DNA from: Lineus longissimus | Taxonomy: Eukaryota > Nemertea > Pilidiophora > Heteronemertea > Lineidae | Reading direction: 5' to 3' | Assembly: GCF_910592395.1 (NCBI RefSeq) | Contig: NC_088317.1 | Location: forward strand, 16,972,039-17,036,038 | Length of the DNA stretch: 64,000 nucleotides | Shown: piece after piece, positions 45,626 to 62,200 of the stretch | Layout of the letters: each line of letters begins with the position of its first letter | Position numbering within the stretch: position 1 is the stretch's first letter | Notes under the pieces: model-generated | What the model saw: only the letters and a program-made list of their open reading frames with translations | Told to the model about the DNA's origin: nothing | Database searches by the model: none | Program-made: the position numbers and the translations under genes

Positions 45626-47340
45626 TAGCAGGACAGTTGATCCTCTTCATCAAGGACTCTCTTCAGACACACAAATGTTATCCTCAGAAGAGAGCTGTCC
45701 TGATTTCAGAGATCAAAATTGACTGTTGAGTGTTGCTGGGTATTGGGTGTTCTACTATGAAATTAATGTAATAATTTATTAGTGTTTCTGAGGTAAAAGT
45801 TGCAAAGCAACTGAATGCTGTTGCTCGGGTACTTTTGAAAGTCTTTCATTTGAATCGATTAGACATTCCCTGATTTGAAATTCTGTGTTGCTGATTGTAA
45901 GGAAATGAACTTTCTAACCGTGTTGGTGACTTGATGTGAAGAGTAGGCCATGGCTTGATGGCCTGGGGTAGAAGGTGGATGTTGTCAGTGCAAAAGTGTA
46001 TAAATCTAATGATCTTTGATGTGATACTCAAACAATTTTAGAGTTTAAGAACAACATTATAGTTTGGGGATGGGGGGGGGGGGGGGATATGCCTGAGCAC
46101 TGAAATTCCCGCATATATCATAGAAAATGTGTCCATTGTCAAATTATATTCAATAAGTGTGCTTCCAATTTGTTGTCAACACTGTTTTATTTTGTTTATG
46201 AACTTATATTTGACGGCCAGTATTTTGTTTTCCGTATGAAATATCAGAGGTGTGGTTGGGTGGGAGAAGTGTTCAGATGCAGAAACCTCTTTATCTGTTA
46301 TAGCTGTTTGAGAAAATAAGATCATGTTTTCTCATTCAATCACAATGGTTGAGGGTGTTTATTTTCAAATTGACAGCTCTTCCGTTGAACAATACCATGG
46401 TATGATTAGTCGAAATATTCGATTTAGCGAGTGGAGCTTTTTGCATCTGAACTCTTTAGTTGCTATGGTGATATCGTAAAAGGTCGGATGCATTTAAAAT
46501 GCAGGGAGACAATCTTGGTTCATTTTTATGAACTTTGAATGCAGAACCTGGTGAGAAACCGAATGGGGAGGAGGAGAGGGGGCTTTCATATTCAGGCAAA
46601 GAGAGCGTCGCCAGTCAGAGCTCAAAGTGGTGTACTGCCGAACTCTTGGGACTTGAATATTGCAAGCCTGATGTGGATTGCTTTGTGGGCAATCTTGGTG
46701 AGCATCATTTTAGATGGGTAGGTTGGATTAGGGCCAACCAACTTTATCCCGAGGTCACCCGGATGATGACGGCGTTCATTTTGATTTACGAGTGACTGTG
46801 TGGTATTGTGTAAATTTTGATGTTCGCTCCTATTTCCCTCAACCGACATGTAATTTATTGAAAATATTTTACCAAAAAATATTGATATTGTTTTGATTTA
46901 TAGTATTTGGTGGACATTTTGGATCAGTATTGTGAATTATAACTTCTGTAGTGATTTTAGTAATGTAAAATTGAATTACTTTAAGTGATTTTTGCGTGCT
47001 TTTATTGATAAATTTGATATGCTTGATGAAAAGGGATCATGAACATTCATGTTGTTGTAGTGTTTCAACTTCATGTAGAAGTTTGAAAAGGCAGGGCAGA
47101 AAAGGGCACGGTCTAAAAAGGCTGGTTGAGGCTCCTGCTTCAAATGGAAATGCATTGGCCACTTGTGAAAAAAGGCAGGGCAAAAAGAGAAAATTTTAAA
47201 AATGCAGGGTGCTGCGCCCTGCTTGAACTTGAGCTGAATCTATGTTGGAATTGAATGGGTTATGACTCTGGTTGATGGGAGATAGGGCAGCAGGCATCGG
47301 TGGGGGTGGGTGGTAGAGGTGGTATCAGCTGTTGTGCAGC

Positions 47341-47410
47341 AGTCACTAGTGAGGGAGGGGGCAGTCACTAATGAGGGAGGGGGCAGTCACTAGTGAGAGA
47401 GGGGGCAGTC
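47341..47410 (+). repeat. 23-bp repeat, three copies
   Basis: AGTCACTAGTGAGGGAGGGG occurs three times with an intervening GC and small variants. It lies within the presumed MED12 3' UTR. Confidence 0.9.
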
Positions 47411-47532
47411 TATCTTGCCACATTTGGCATTTATCAGGGGCAGAAGGATGGAGGTCCGTATGAGTGTAGTTGTGGTCAAGATGATACCCTTCATATCATC
47501 ACTGTGCATCTTGTAAATTTACATCGTAATGT

Positions 47533-47538
47533 AATAAA
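47533..47538 (+). terminator. Candidate MED12 poly(A) signal
   Basis: AATAAA followed by a T-rich stretch (TTGTTTTTATATATTTTAG), as expected for a cleavage site with a downstream U-rich element. It is about 1.9 kb after the stop codon. Confidence 0.5.
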
Positions 47539-47559
47539 ACCCTTGTTTTTATATATTTT

Positions 47560-49434
47560 AGTTTGGTTATTTTGTCTACAATGGCATTGAAGTAAGATAG
47601 ACTACTCGGGCACATGACTGGGTCGTTAAAGGTCTTGGAGAACAACTTGTACTTCTTTTATCATGTAATGGAAGAAGGAGCGTTATAGATTGCATGGGGC
47701 TTGGCACAGAGGTGAAGCCATCCCTTCAGTATGATACCCCAGGGGACTAAATCAAGTTCAACAACAGACCAACGTGAATTGGCAATTGGCAGGTTCTCAC
47801 CTAGTTGTACTTGAAGGGAGATGTCCTTGCCATCTGGGCAACAATTGGCACAATCTAGTTCATTTTGACAGTGCTGAATTGAATGGTGGAAGCAGCTATA
47901 CTCCAATAAAGCAGACGTGATATTCGAGCATATCAGGAACGCCTCGTCACATTTCTATTACTGCGCCGGATCTATGGGAAGCAGCAGGAGATCCCAGCTT
48001 GGCTGTGGGGAACCGCATGATTTGAGCAAAATGCAGCTGTCTTCGGTACGTGTTACGGGCGACTTGGCAAAGATTCGAGAGTTTACCATCTGGCGACAAC
48101 GCGGAGTCAAATTTGGCAAGAAATTTGCAATTTCGACGATTAAAATGTCAAAACTGACGAAATATACAAAGGTCGTCTATTTTTGAGGTAACCATGAACA
48201 AGAATTAACATTGTAGCGTAGTTTGATAGCTGTTCTGCCCGAATTTATGGTCGAGATAAAGATCTGTCCCTAAATTTGAAGTGATTTTTTACCCATGCCA
48301 TCCCATTCTATATCATGCATCATTGCATGCATGCACTGCAGTGCACGTGCACTGCACTGACTTAGCACTGTTTGCGAATACACATCCTCATACCTCCGTA
48401 AAGATGCTGTACAGCAAGTTCCTGCAAGAACTGGATGCTCGATATGTTGTGCTCAATACGAGAATCCTAAAGAAGTCGGGAGTTGTCTCCATTCCTTCTG
48501 GCTCTGCTAGTGCTACCTTTGTACCCGACTATGAAATGATGCCACCCTGCTCATCTATGTTTCTGAATGGTTTCTTTCACAGTTCGGATACGTAGGTAAA
48601 TATCAGTTTCAGCATTGTTTAAATTTTGGCTCAATGAAATTGAAAGAAAACTTGAGGTAATGGTTGTCTCACTGAGTACCGCAACGTCGGAGCTAAAATG
48701 TTGGCCACAGCTGGGGGCCCTGAGGCATCTCCCTGGCGTTTCGGGTAAAATGATAACACCACCAACTCCAGCGGTGTTTGGTGATACAACCAATACTGAC
48801 AGCGAGATATCGATTTCTATTCTAAAACTAAAACACCCCGAACTAAACAATGAATTGTGATTTTGATTAGTTTTTGGCTGGCTGCTTCCGTATTTTTACC
48901 AACCCAAGCTAAAGCAGTTATGGCTGCCATCAAAGCGAGGCTCATTTGACGCATAGTGCATGATACACTGTGAACTGGTTCATTGTAACTAAGGTGTTTC
49001 AGAATTATCCCCACTGTAGAAGAACCATTGATATATGACACAACTGAGGCTGGTATGGGAGGGGTCCTTGGGTATTTCAATGTGCATCTTGGTATCCCCA
49101 CTGTGGAAAAACCATTTGGACACTTCATTCAGTGTTAGGAGGGGATCTACTTATGCAGACCGAACCACTCGATTAAATTTGTATCCCTACTGTAGAAGTA
49201 CCCTTTGGAATCATTGTACAAATATCCATTTTAAATATTGTTGTGATTGCAATCCTCTAGTTTGTAATATGATGTATTGAAACTTGCCTTCACTTTATGA
49301 GGGGAAGGGGGCGCATTTGACCTTTTGTATGCAATTGTTCGTCCAATCTTGGTAATCCGGGGAAATAATTTCCTGCACATTACTTGTAATATGGAAATGT
49401 GTTTGTTTTTGGTAGAAAAGATATGCAAATATCT
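47560..49434 (+). other. Intergenic stretch with no identified gene
   Basis: There are moderately long plus-strand frames at 48281-48595 and 48615-48860. I recognise no domain, and the frames do not connect through a plausible intron. An 18-bp perfect palindrome centred on CACGTG lies at 48338-48355. Diverged repeats of TATCCCCACTGTGGAAAAAC occur at about 49009, 49092 and 49181. Confidence 0.4.
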
Positions 49435-49506
49435 GTCTCTGTGGTGTAATGGTTAGCACACTGTCACTTTGTGATAGAAATCTGGGTTCGATTCCCAGTG
49501 GAGACC
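49435..49506 (+). tRNA. tRNA-like gene, anticodon position TTT
   Basis: The 72-nt sequence folds as a full cloverleaf: acceptor GTCTCTG/TGGAGAC (two wobble pairs), D stem GTG/CAC, anticodon stem CTGTC/GATAG (one wobble), T stem CTGGG/CCCAG around TTCGATT. Bases 34-36 are TTT, which would read as Lys. However, the D arm (GGTGTAATGGTTAGCAC) is Gln/Glu-like, and base 33 is C instead of the near-invariant T. A TTTT lies 11 bases downstream. It may be a working tRNA of unusual identity, a pseudogene or a SINE head. Confidence 0.5.
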
Positions 49507-50032
49507 AATCTTGCATTGAATTTTACTGAAAACTGTTACTTTTGGACAAATTAACTGAATTTACTTTAGAAAAACTTACATTGAAACCATTTCTGAGTGA
49601 CAAGTTATAGGAATAAGAAACAATAAAAGACTCTTCTTGAAATGTTGATGTTTTATTTTGATCCCTCTCATTGTTCTTGCTACAACATGTATCTGGATAT
49701 CAACTGGACCAACTGAATTGCTGTAATCTGACAACCTGATAGTCATACAGAGGTGCCATAGTTCACATCTTACACACAGAATTGGACAAAGAGACGCAAC
49801 AATTGATTTGAAAAAGACATCAGTCAGAGGATGACGTAATGCAAGACAAAAGGAACATTGAATAGTACTCTCTGGCCCCTATACTGTGCACAGTGTTAGT
49901 AGTGTATAAGGCAGGCCTACTATATATGTCTATGCAAAGCATACAGGTCCCTTGTCATTCTGGCACAATACAAAATTGGCCAACGGTCCTGCCCTCTTTT
50001 GCCAAAAACATACACTAATATTCAACTTCGTA

Positions 50033-51138
50033 AGGAAGCATCGGAGCGGAACGAAACTAGCGCCATTGTCTTTAGTGATGCCTAAATAGGCTGTATACCA
50101 AAATTCAGCCCCGTAAACCCTCTCCTTCATGGATTCCGACCCCTCCCCCCTCTTTTTTGCAAAAAGTCCAGAAATTGAGTTTTTTTAACCTTGGCTCTAG
50201 GTGAACAAAAATAAAAATGTACAGCAAATGTATACAACTTAAATCACCTAAGACCTAGGAACCAGGTATTTTGGTCAATTTTGAGGGGGTCTGCATTCGC
50301 AAACGGTTTGAGATTTTGCGGGTTTTTTTCCAGTTCTGCATAGAGAAAAAATTTAAACTGAGATAGGCAAAAAGAAATTTTGATATCATTTCTCAAAATA
50401 TCACGAAAACGATATTTTGTGAGAACTTCGAGAATATCGGAATTTTTACGAATACTTTTAAATGCTATGGATAGACAATGCTAACATACATCTATTCTGA
50501 AAATTTGGGCTCTAAATTCCATCAACCCATTGTATGCCAAAGGAATCAATATTTCCAAAAGACGCAAAAAGTTCTTAATTCAACCAGGAAGCATCGGAGC
50601 AGAACGAAACTAGCGCCAATGTCTTTAGTGATGCCTAAATAGGAAATATACCAAAATTCAGCCCCGTAAACCCTCTCCTTCATGGATTCCGACCCCTCCC
50701 CCCTCTTTTTTGCAAAAAGTCCAGAAACTGAGTTATTTTAACCTTGGCTCTAGGTGAGCAAAAATAAAAATGTACAGCATATGTATACAACTAAAATCAC
50801 CTAAGACCTAGGAACCAGGTATTTTGGTCACTTTTGAGGGGGTCTGCATTCGTAAACGGTTTGAGATATTGCGATTTTTTTTCCAGTTCTGCATAGAGCA
50901 AAAATTTAAGCTAAGATAGGCAAAAAGAAATTTTGATATCATTTTTCAAAATATCACGAAAATGATATTTTGTGAAAACCTTGAGAATATCAGAATTTTT
51001 ACGAATAATTTTAAATGCTTTGGGTAGACAATGCTAACATGCAACTATTATGAAAATTTGGGATCTAAATTCCATCAACCCATCGAATGCCAAAGGAATC
51101 AATATTTCCAAAAGATGCAAAAAGTTCTTAAGTCAAGT
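50033..51138 (+). repeat. 553-bp tandem duplication
   Basis: Two direct copies of about 550 bp begin at GGAAGCATCGGAGC (about 50034 and 50587). They share more than nine bases in ten by eye, including CAGCCCCGTAAACCCTCTCC. There is no clear coding frame across the pair. It sits between the convergent MED12 and MARS2 genes. Confidence 0.9.
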
Positions 51139-51140
51139 TA

Positions 51141-51320
51141 GTACAAAAGAACCTCTCTTATAAGGACACCTTTAGGACTGACAAAAAATGTCCATAAAAG
51201 TTTTCCTGATCACAGAGGTCAAATTGTAAAGATGGTATACAAGTGTGATCAAAATAACCGTCCTTATAGGGGAGGGTGACCTGCTAACAGGGGTGTCCAC
51301 TAAGAGAGGTTCGACTGTAC
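51141..51320. mobile_element. MITE copy 5, full length
   Basis: The left end GTACAAAAGAACCTCTCTTA and the right end TAAGAGAGGTTCGACTGTAC are inverted repeats of each other. The internal layout matches the copy at 40807-40988. It abuts the 553-bp tandem duplication. Confidence 0.8.
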
Positions 51321-52202
51321 TATGACCAGCTACCCTTGGTGATGGAAGACACAGCAAACACTGGCAGATGATTGGCATTACAGTCACATCCAACCTGGGA
51401 ATGACAAGGACAACCCGTCTTGAAGACACATAGCACAACCTGTTTTGGAGACACATAGCACAACTCGCCCTTCAGGAGGATGCGACAACATGCTGGGAGC
51501 TATTCTATATCCATCTAACCACGGCCATACTGTTTTTTCGCGGTAATGCAATCCATTTTAGCAAAAGCCCACAACCTTACTGGATTACAAGTCATCAGGG
51601 ATCAACAATTTAACTGGTGTGGGAACAGTGGACACCTTGAGTGAACTAGATGCCAGCTTCTGATGATCAATCCCCCTAGGAATTCACACCTGATGACTTG
51701 TCTGTGTAGAGCCCCATGAAAGGGGTGTTTTTGAGATTGCAATGCAGGGCAAATAGGCCTGTCTTTCAGTCAAGCCCTGTAAGAAGGTCAGGGGCATACT
51801 TCCAAAGATATCTGCCACCTGCCATCGGCTCCTTTGGATAACCTGTCAACAAGACACCAAACTCCAGTCATATTTCCCAAACTCAAGTTGTAAGGTGCAC
51901 ATGAATACAAGAAAACTACCAGCCCATAAGAGTGGTTGGGGATTGCTGATGGCACCAACTCCTTGGCCAGATGAAAATATCTGAGTACAAGAATGCTGGA
52001 CGCAGGTAATTGAGAAGTTTCGGCAATGCCCCCAGAAATCCAACACAAACGCCCAATTCATTGTTCGGCCTCCCTATAACAATGCTGAACAATGAATTAG
52101 GCGTTCAAGTTTGAGTTTCTGGGGATTTGCATCCTTTTGACAATTCCCTCCATGAAGTGCATCTCCAAAAACAAAACTAAAGTAATGTCTTCACAAAAAT
52201 CG
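51321..52202. other. Intergenic stretch between MITE and MARS2 3' end
   Basis: I recognise no gene or repeat family here. CGACTGTACTATGACCAG marks the end of the MITE, and the MARS2 poly(A) signal begins at 52203. Confidence 0.5.
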
Positions 52203-52208
52203 TTTATT
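52203..52208 (-). terminator. MARS2: MARS2 poly(A) signal
   Basis: TTTATT on the plus strand is AATAAA on the minus strand, only 26 bases past the MARS2 stop codon. The 3' UTR would be very short. Confidence 0.7.
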
Positions 52209-52234
52209 ACTTTATAAGAATCCTAGGAAGCAAG

Positions 52235-57859
<5,625 letters not shown>

Positions 57860-59235
57860 CTTGGAAAGTTGTACTGGTAGTGTTCTGGTGAAGAGTCCTC
57901 CTGAAAAATATGTCAGTAGTTTGTTGTACGAAAAGACAAGAAAAAAGCAAAGACGACTCGACAATAACCAAAACGTGCTATGAAATGATGGCTGTACCTC
58001 CTCCCAGCAACTCAACACAGGGGTTGAGGAAGATAGGCCAGGGAGACAGTTACGTGACTTCGACCATGCCAACAGCATTTTCAAGATGATGCAAACCAAA
58101 ATGTTTTGTTATAGCACTCCACTGACCGACAATCAAAAGTCGTCCATTCAGCCAGGCGATTTGCTTTACAACTGCAGAACAATTATACGTCGACAGACGG
58201 CCAACCGAGTAATTGAAGAAGAAGAAGAAGAAGATGTTTGGGAAATGAAGATAGGAGAGGAATTTCGTCTGCTATTTCGGTTCTAGACGTAGCCGCTAGG
58301 TGTCAGCACCCAAATTTTTGCATTTTTTCATGCAATTTGACGCCCTCTGCCGAAACTTCAGTTCAAACCAAGGCATGTGTAGTATCATTCGATAGGTATT
58401 GACGTAGTCCTGAAGCTCAGCTAAGATATATGTACAGGAATCAACGCATATTTACAGGATGGGGAAAATATTCAAATTTTGGACCAGCTTTTTCGCCGAC
58501 TGGGCGCAGCCATTTTGGATTGAGAAATCGTCAGACGTTGGGGTATTTCGACCAAATTTGCAGAAATTTCCAAATATTCTAAACCATATGTAACGCACAA
58601 ATTATGATCCTAATTATGATTCTAATCAAATATAAATATGAGAGGCAAATGAGATTTTCTAACTTATAATCTCCAATTTTAAAATACGCACTTATATTCT
58701 TTAAAATTTCTCTATTTTTCACATCTGTCACATGATCTCAAAATGTCTGCGCCCTGTCAAAAAATTTTCGGAAATATTTTTCGATTTAAAACCTCTTTTT
58801 CAGCTGTTTGCAGCAGGTAAAACTTCTAAGACAATCATTTATTTATAGTCAAATGATTATTTTACCAAAATAACTTTACTTTAGATAATTATATGGCCCA
58901 GTTTCTTTTAAATCTATATTTTTCGTTGATCTGTCTGTCTGTCAAAGACAAAATGTCAAATCTCAATGTCATTCTCAGTCAGTTCTGATCCGTCTGATAT
59001 AGTGTTTTAGTGTTTCCTCAGTCACGGTTGTTGATGACTTGTTGAGAATGGTCAGTGACTTGACTTCCCATGCTTACAACTCTTCTACACGCAGAAGTAG
59101 GCCTACATTTTATCTTGCAGTCAAACGATACGAACAAGCATGACTTTAGTGGGTTGATGCAGCTGATTAGCTGCAGGGATCAGGAGTCGGGCAGACCTTC
59201 ACTATTTCAGAAAGATCTTTGTTGAAATTGACTTC
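57860..59235. promoter_or_regulatory. Divergent MARS2/ACOT9 intergenic promoter region
   Basis: About 1.4 kb separates the two proposed start codons, which point away from each other. It includes a GAA microsatellite near 58216-58236 and AT-rich sequence from about 58540 to 58960. No third gene fits. A bidirectional promoter for two mitochondrial proteins is inferred from layout only; the transcription start sites are unknown. Confidence 0.5.
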
Positions 59236-62200
59236 ATGATGATCAAGATGATGGTTGGCGTCCAGAGGTTGTTAGTGTTTGTTACAGGCATCTTGCCTCT
59301 TTTCATCACTAGCACATATTCCTCCCACTTTCCCCCATTTTGGTACTGAGCATATTTTACTAAATTTTCAGGAACATAGCTGCAAAAACTTCACCTTCAC
59401 TGGCTTCAGATCTCAAATGGAATGTGGCTTCTCAAAGATACTCAAGTTCAGGCGGGAGCTCATCACAGCACTTCTTTGTCAAGGATGCCAACATACCGAC
59501 ACCTGTGCAATGTAAGTAAAGTGATTTGTTTCAGTTTACAGCCTGGTTGGAAGCGGGTAAAGATGAGTTTTACTGTGGAAAGAAATGATCGAACTATTTC
59601 TTATAAAGTAAATTGCTTTCGAAAATATAAACTTCATAATCAATGTTGGCTGGGTTTATAGAGATTCTCTGGTTTTGTCTTTCAGTACGTGTGAAGTTAA
59701 AGGAGTTGATTGGACAACAACAGTTATGGAGGTAGAGTATCAACATTTTTAGTGTCAGTATGGTCTTTCAGGTGACATTTTAAAACCAGCTGATTTTTTA
59801 GGAGACACCCTGAAACTCAATGAATTGAAGGGAACAGTCAGTATGAAGAAAAAAGTGAAATATCAAAATTATCAGCACTTTATAATTTCATCAGGAATAG
59901 AGTTGAAGTTTTGATGGGGTGTTTGGTCTTGCATTGGGCTAGAAAACTTAGCTTTAAATAGTCAATTTATTATACTACCTTGCAAGAAGCATTTGTGGGG
60001 ACATGTGCATTGCTTTACTGGTGTGAGTTGAATAATGATAAATTTCATTTCTAGTGAAAAACATTCGGAGCAGTCGAGCACACCGCTCCCAGAGGCCACA
60101 AGCCAAGCAGACCTTCCAATGCGTACCATGAGCGATAGCTACTGGGAGGCCCTCATCCCTCTGGGGAGTAATACAGCCCTCCGCGACATGTACCTCAACT
60201 TTCACAAGACGGTCAGATTTGGCAAGATCATGGAAGATTTGGATACGTTTGCTGGTGAGAAACGTCATTAAAGTGTGGTGTCATTGATCAATCTTTGAAA
60301 AGTTGTCTCAAGATTTCAAGAGTCAGTTTAAACTGTCTAGATTTAAAATTTCTCGGAGTGTAACTGAGACCTATGAGGCTGCTAAATCAAACTTGCTTCT
60401 CTCTACCCGGTTGTTTATTGTGGGTCTTTCTGATGACCGACCAATACCGACCTCCCAATGTTTCCAAACAGTCAGTTTTTATCTGCAAGCAGCTGCTAAG
60501 CGCAAATGTTCTGATCACCAAATCGTATGTTTTCATGATCTTTTATACATTTATACGTAAAAACCGAGAGTCAGATTTAGTCTGTTATGATTGGTAAATA
60601 GTGCGACTAGTTTATATTACATCTTTGTTTTGTTACTCTAGGACTTATAGCCTATATCCACAATGAGCCCTCACCAAAAGTGACGCGTGGTACTTTAAGT
60701 ATTGTCACTGCTTATGTGTCAAGAATAGGTTAGTAGTAGAGCGTGCACTGAAGGAATGGTTTGGTTTTAGAAATAGTTGCCAAGCTGGTGTTCTTTCTTC
60801 AGCATTGAATGAGATACTAAAGTTCTGAATCTGAGGGAAAAAGGTTGACTTTGTTGGTCAGTTAGAGTAGGCAGCGGTTGTTTTTCTTAAGATTTGTATG
60901 TGGCTAAGACTGTCTTGCCTCAGTGCTCAGCACAGCAGGCTAAGAGTAAGACAATTTTGATAAGCTTATTTGAGAGGCAATGGAGTTGAATTCACATTAT
61001 ATTCCTCAAACTTAAATTCAGAATTTTGGAAAGTTTGAGAACTTTCTCTTTGACATATTCTTAATTTCTGAAGCAGAAACAAGTTTGGCAAATATTTCAA
61101 AGTCAAATTATTTCTGGCTGTAAATAACACTGCTTTTATTTTCAGTACAGCATGTTGCTGATATATTGCAGCACCTAAGATTGCATCTGATGCGGTCTGT
61201 TGCTTATATTCTAGACTGTATGACAGCGTCGCATATTATAAGCATGTTAATATTTTCAGTTTGGGTCTCATACAGTCACAATACGGTAGAAAGAGAAGGT
61301 GTTCAGACCATGTCACCATTGAGTATAGTCACAGCCTTAGTTGATAGAGTTGGTAAGATTTATTGCGGGCTCGATGCATGGGAATTGGTTGTAATAGTCC
61401 TGTGTTGTAACACTTCTGTATCTCTAACCCATGATACCTGTCCATCTCATTTCTAGCTCAATTATAATTTACCCTCTCTAAGACTGCTTACTCATATCAT
61501 TTCTTGGGGAGCCACAAGCATTGAATACACTGAAGTACCCAGGTTTATAGAGCATGTCAATACACATGAAAATGTACTAGCTAAGCCTGCTTTGTATATG
61601 TTTGATCATACCATGGAGGTAATAATACCTCCATGATCATACTGATGTCATATTGAACAGCCAATGAAGGTGTATTTTGCCCTGTAGTCGTCAGGGCAGT
61701 AAAAAGAATGATACAGGACTGCCTGAGGTGGAAGTTGCATGCTGTCAGGCTGTAAAACTTGCAAAAGTTGTTCACTTCTAGGTCATGATTGGAGGTCGCG
61801 GTGATTTAAATCCCTCATTCGTGGGGCACTTTAGTGTAGACATAGTACGTTAATCTACCAGTGACATACAAAATATGTGATCTTTTTATACCTGAAATGA
61901 GAAATTTTTGTGTCCAAATCTCATCGTACGTTTATCCTTCGTAATTTTTCTCAGATTTGAGAGAGAAGCTCATTCGTTCAGATTGCGATATGAAACTCAC
62001 CGGACGAGTGACGTGGGTCGGTAAAACGTCCATGGAGGTCACCATGCACCTGCTACAAGAAACAGAGAAAGACAAATGGCTTCAACTCCTGACTGCAAAG
62101 TTCCTAATGGTGGCGAGAGATCAGAATAAAAAGTAAGGGAACTCTCACTCTCGTTCTCTGAAGGGTGGCATCTGCTAGTGCTCAATCCTTTCATTATGTA

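Larger units (their letters stand above)
45626..47560 (+). other. MED12: MED12 3' UTR (probable)
   Basis: It follows the MED12 TAA directly. The first canonical AATAAA is at 47533-47538, implying a 3' UTR of about 1.9 kb; alternatives are at 47905 and 49622. It contains a G tract (about 46070-46087), three copies of a 23-bp repeat (47341-47410) and a GCAGGG/CCCTGC hairpin near 47204-47222. No conserved ORF is seen. Confidence 0.5.

Noticed and set aside
46535-46795. 86-codon plus-strand frame after MED12
   Set aside because: It lies in the presumed MED12 3' UTR with no recognisable similarity; its composition is unremarkable.
60642-61352. Both ACOT9 exons A and B used in one protein
   Set aside because: Phases would allow it, but the same fold segment would be duplicated, unlike any ACOT9 I know.
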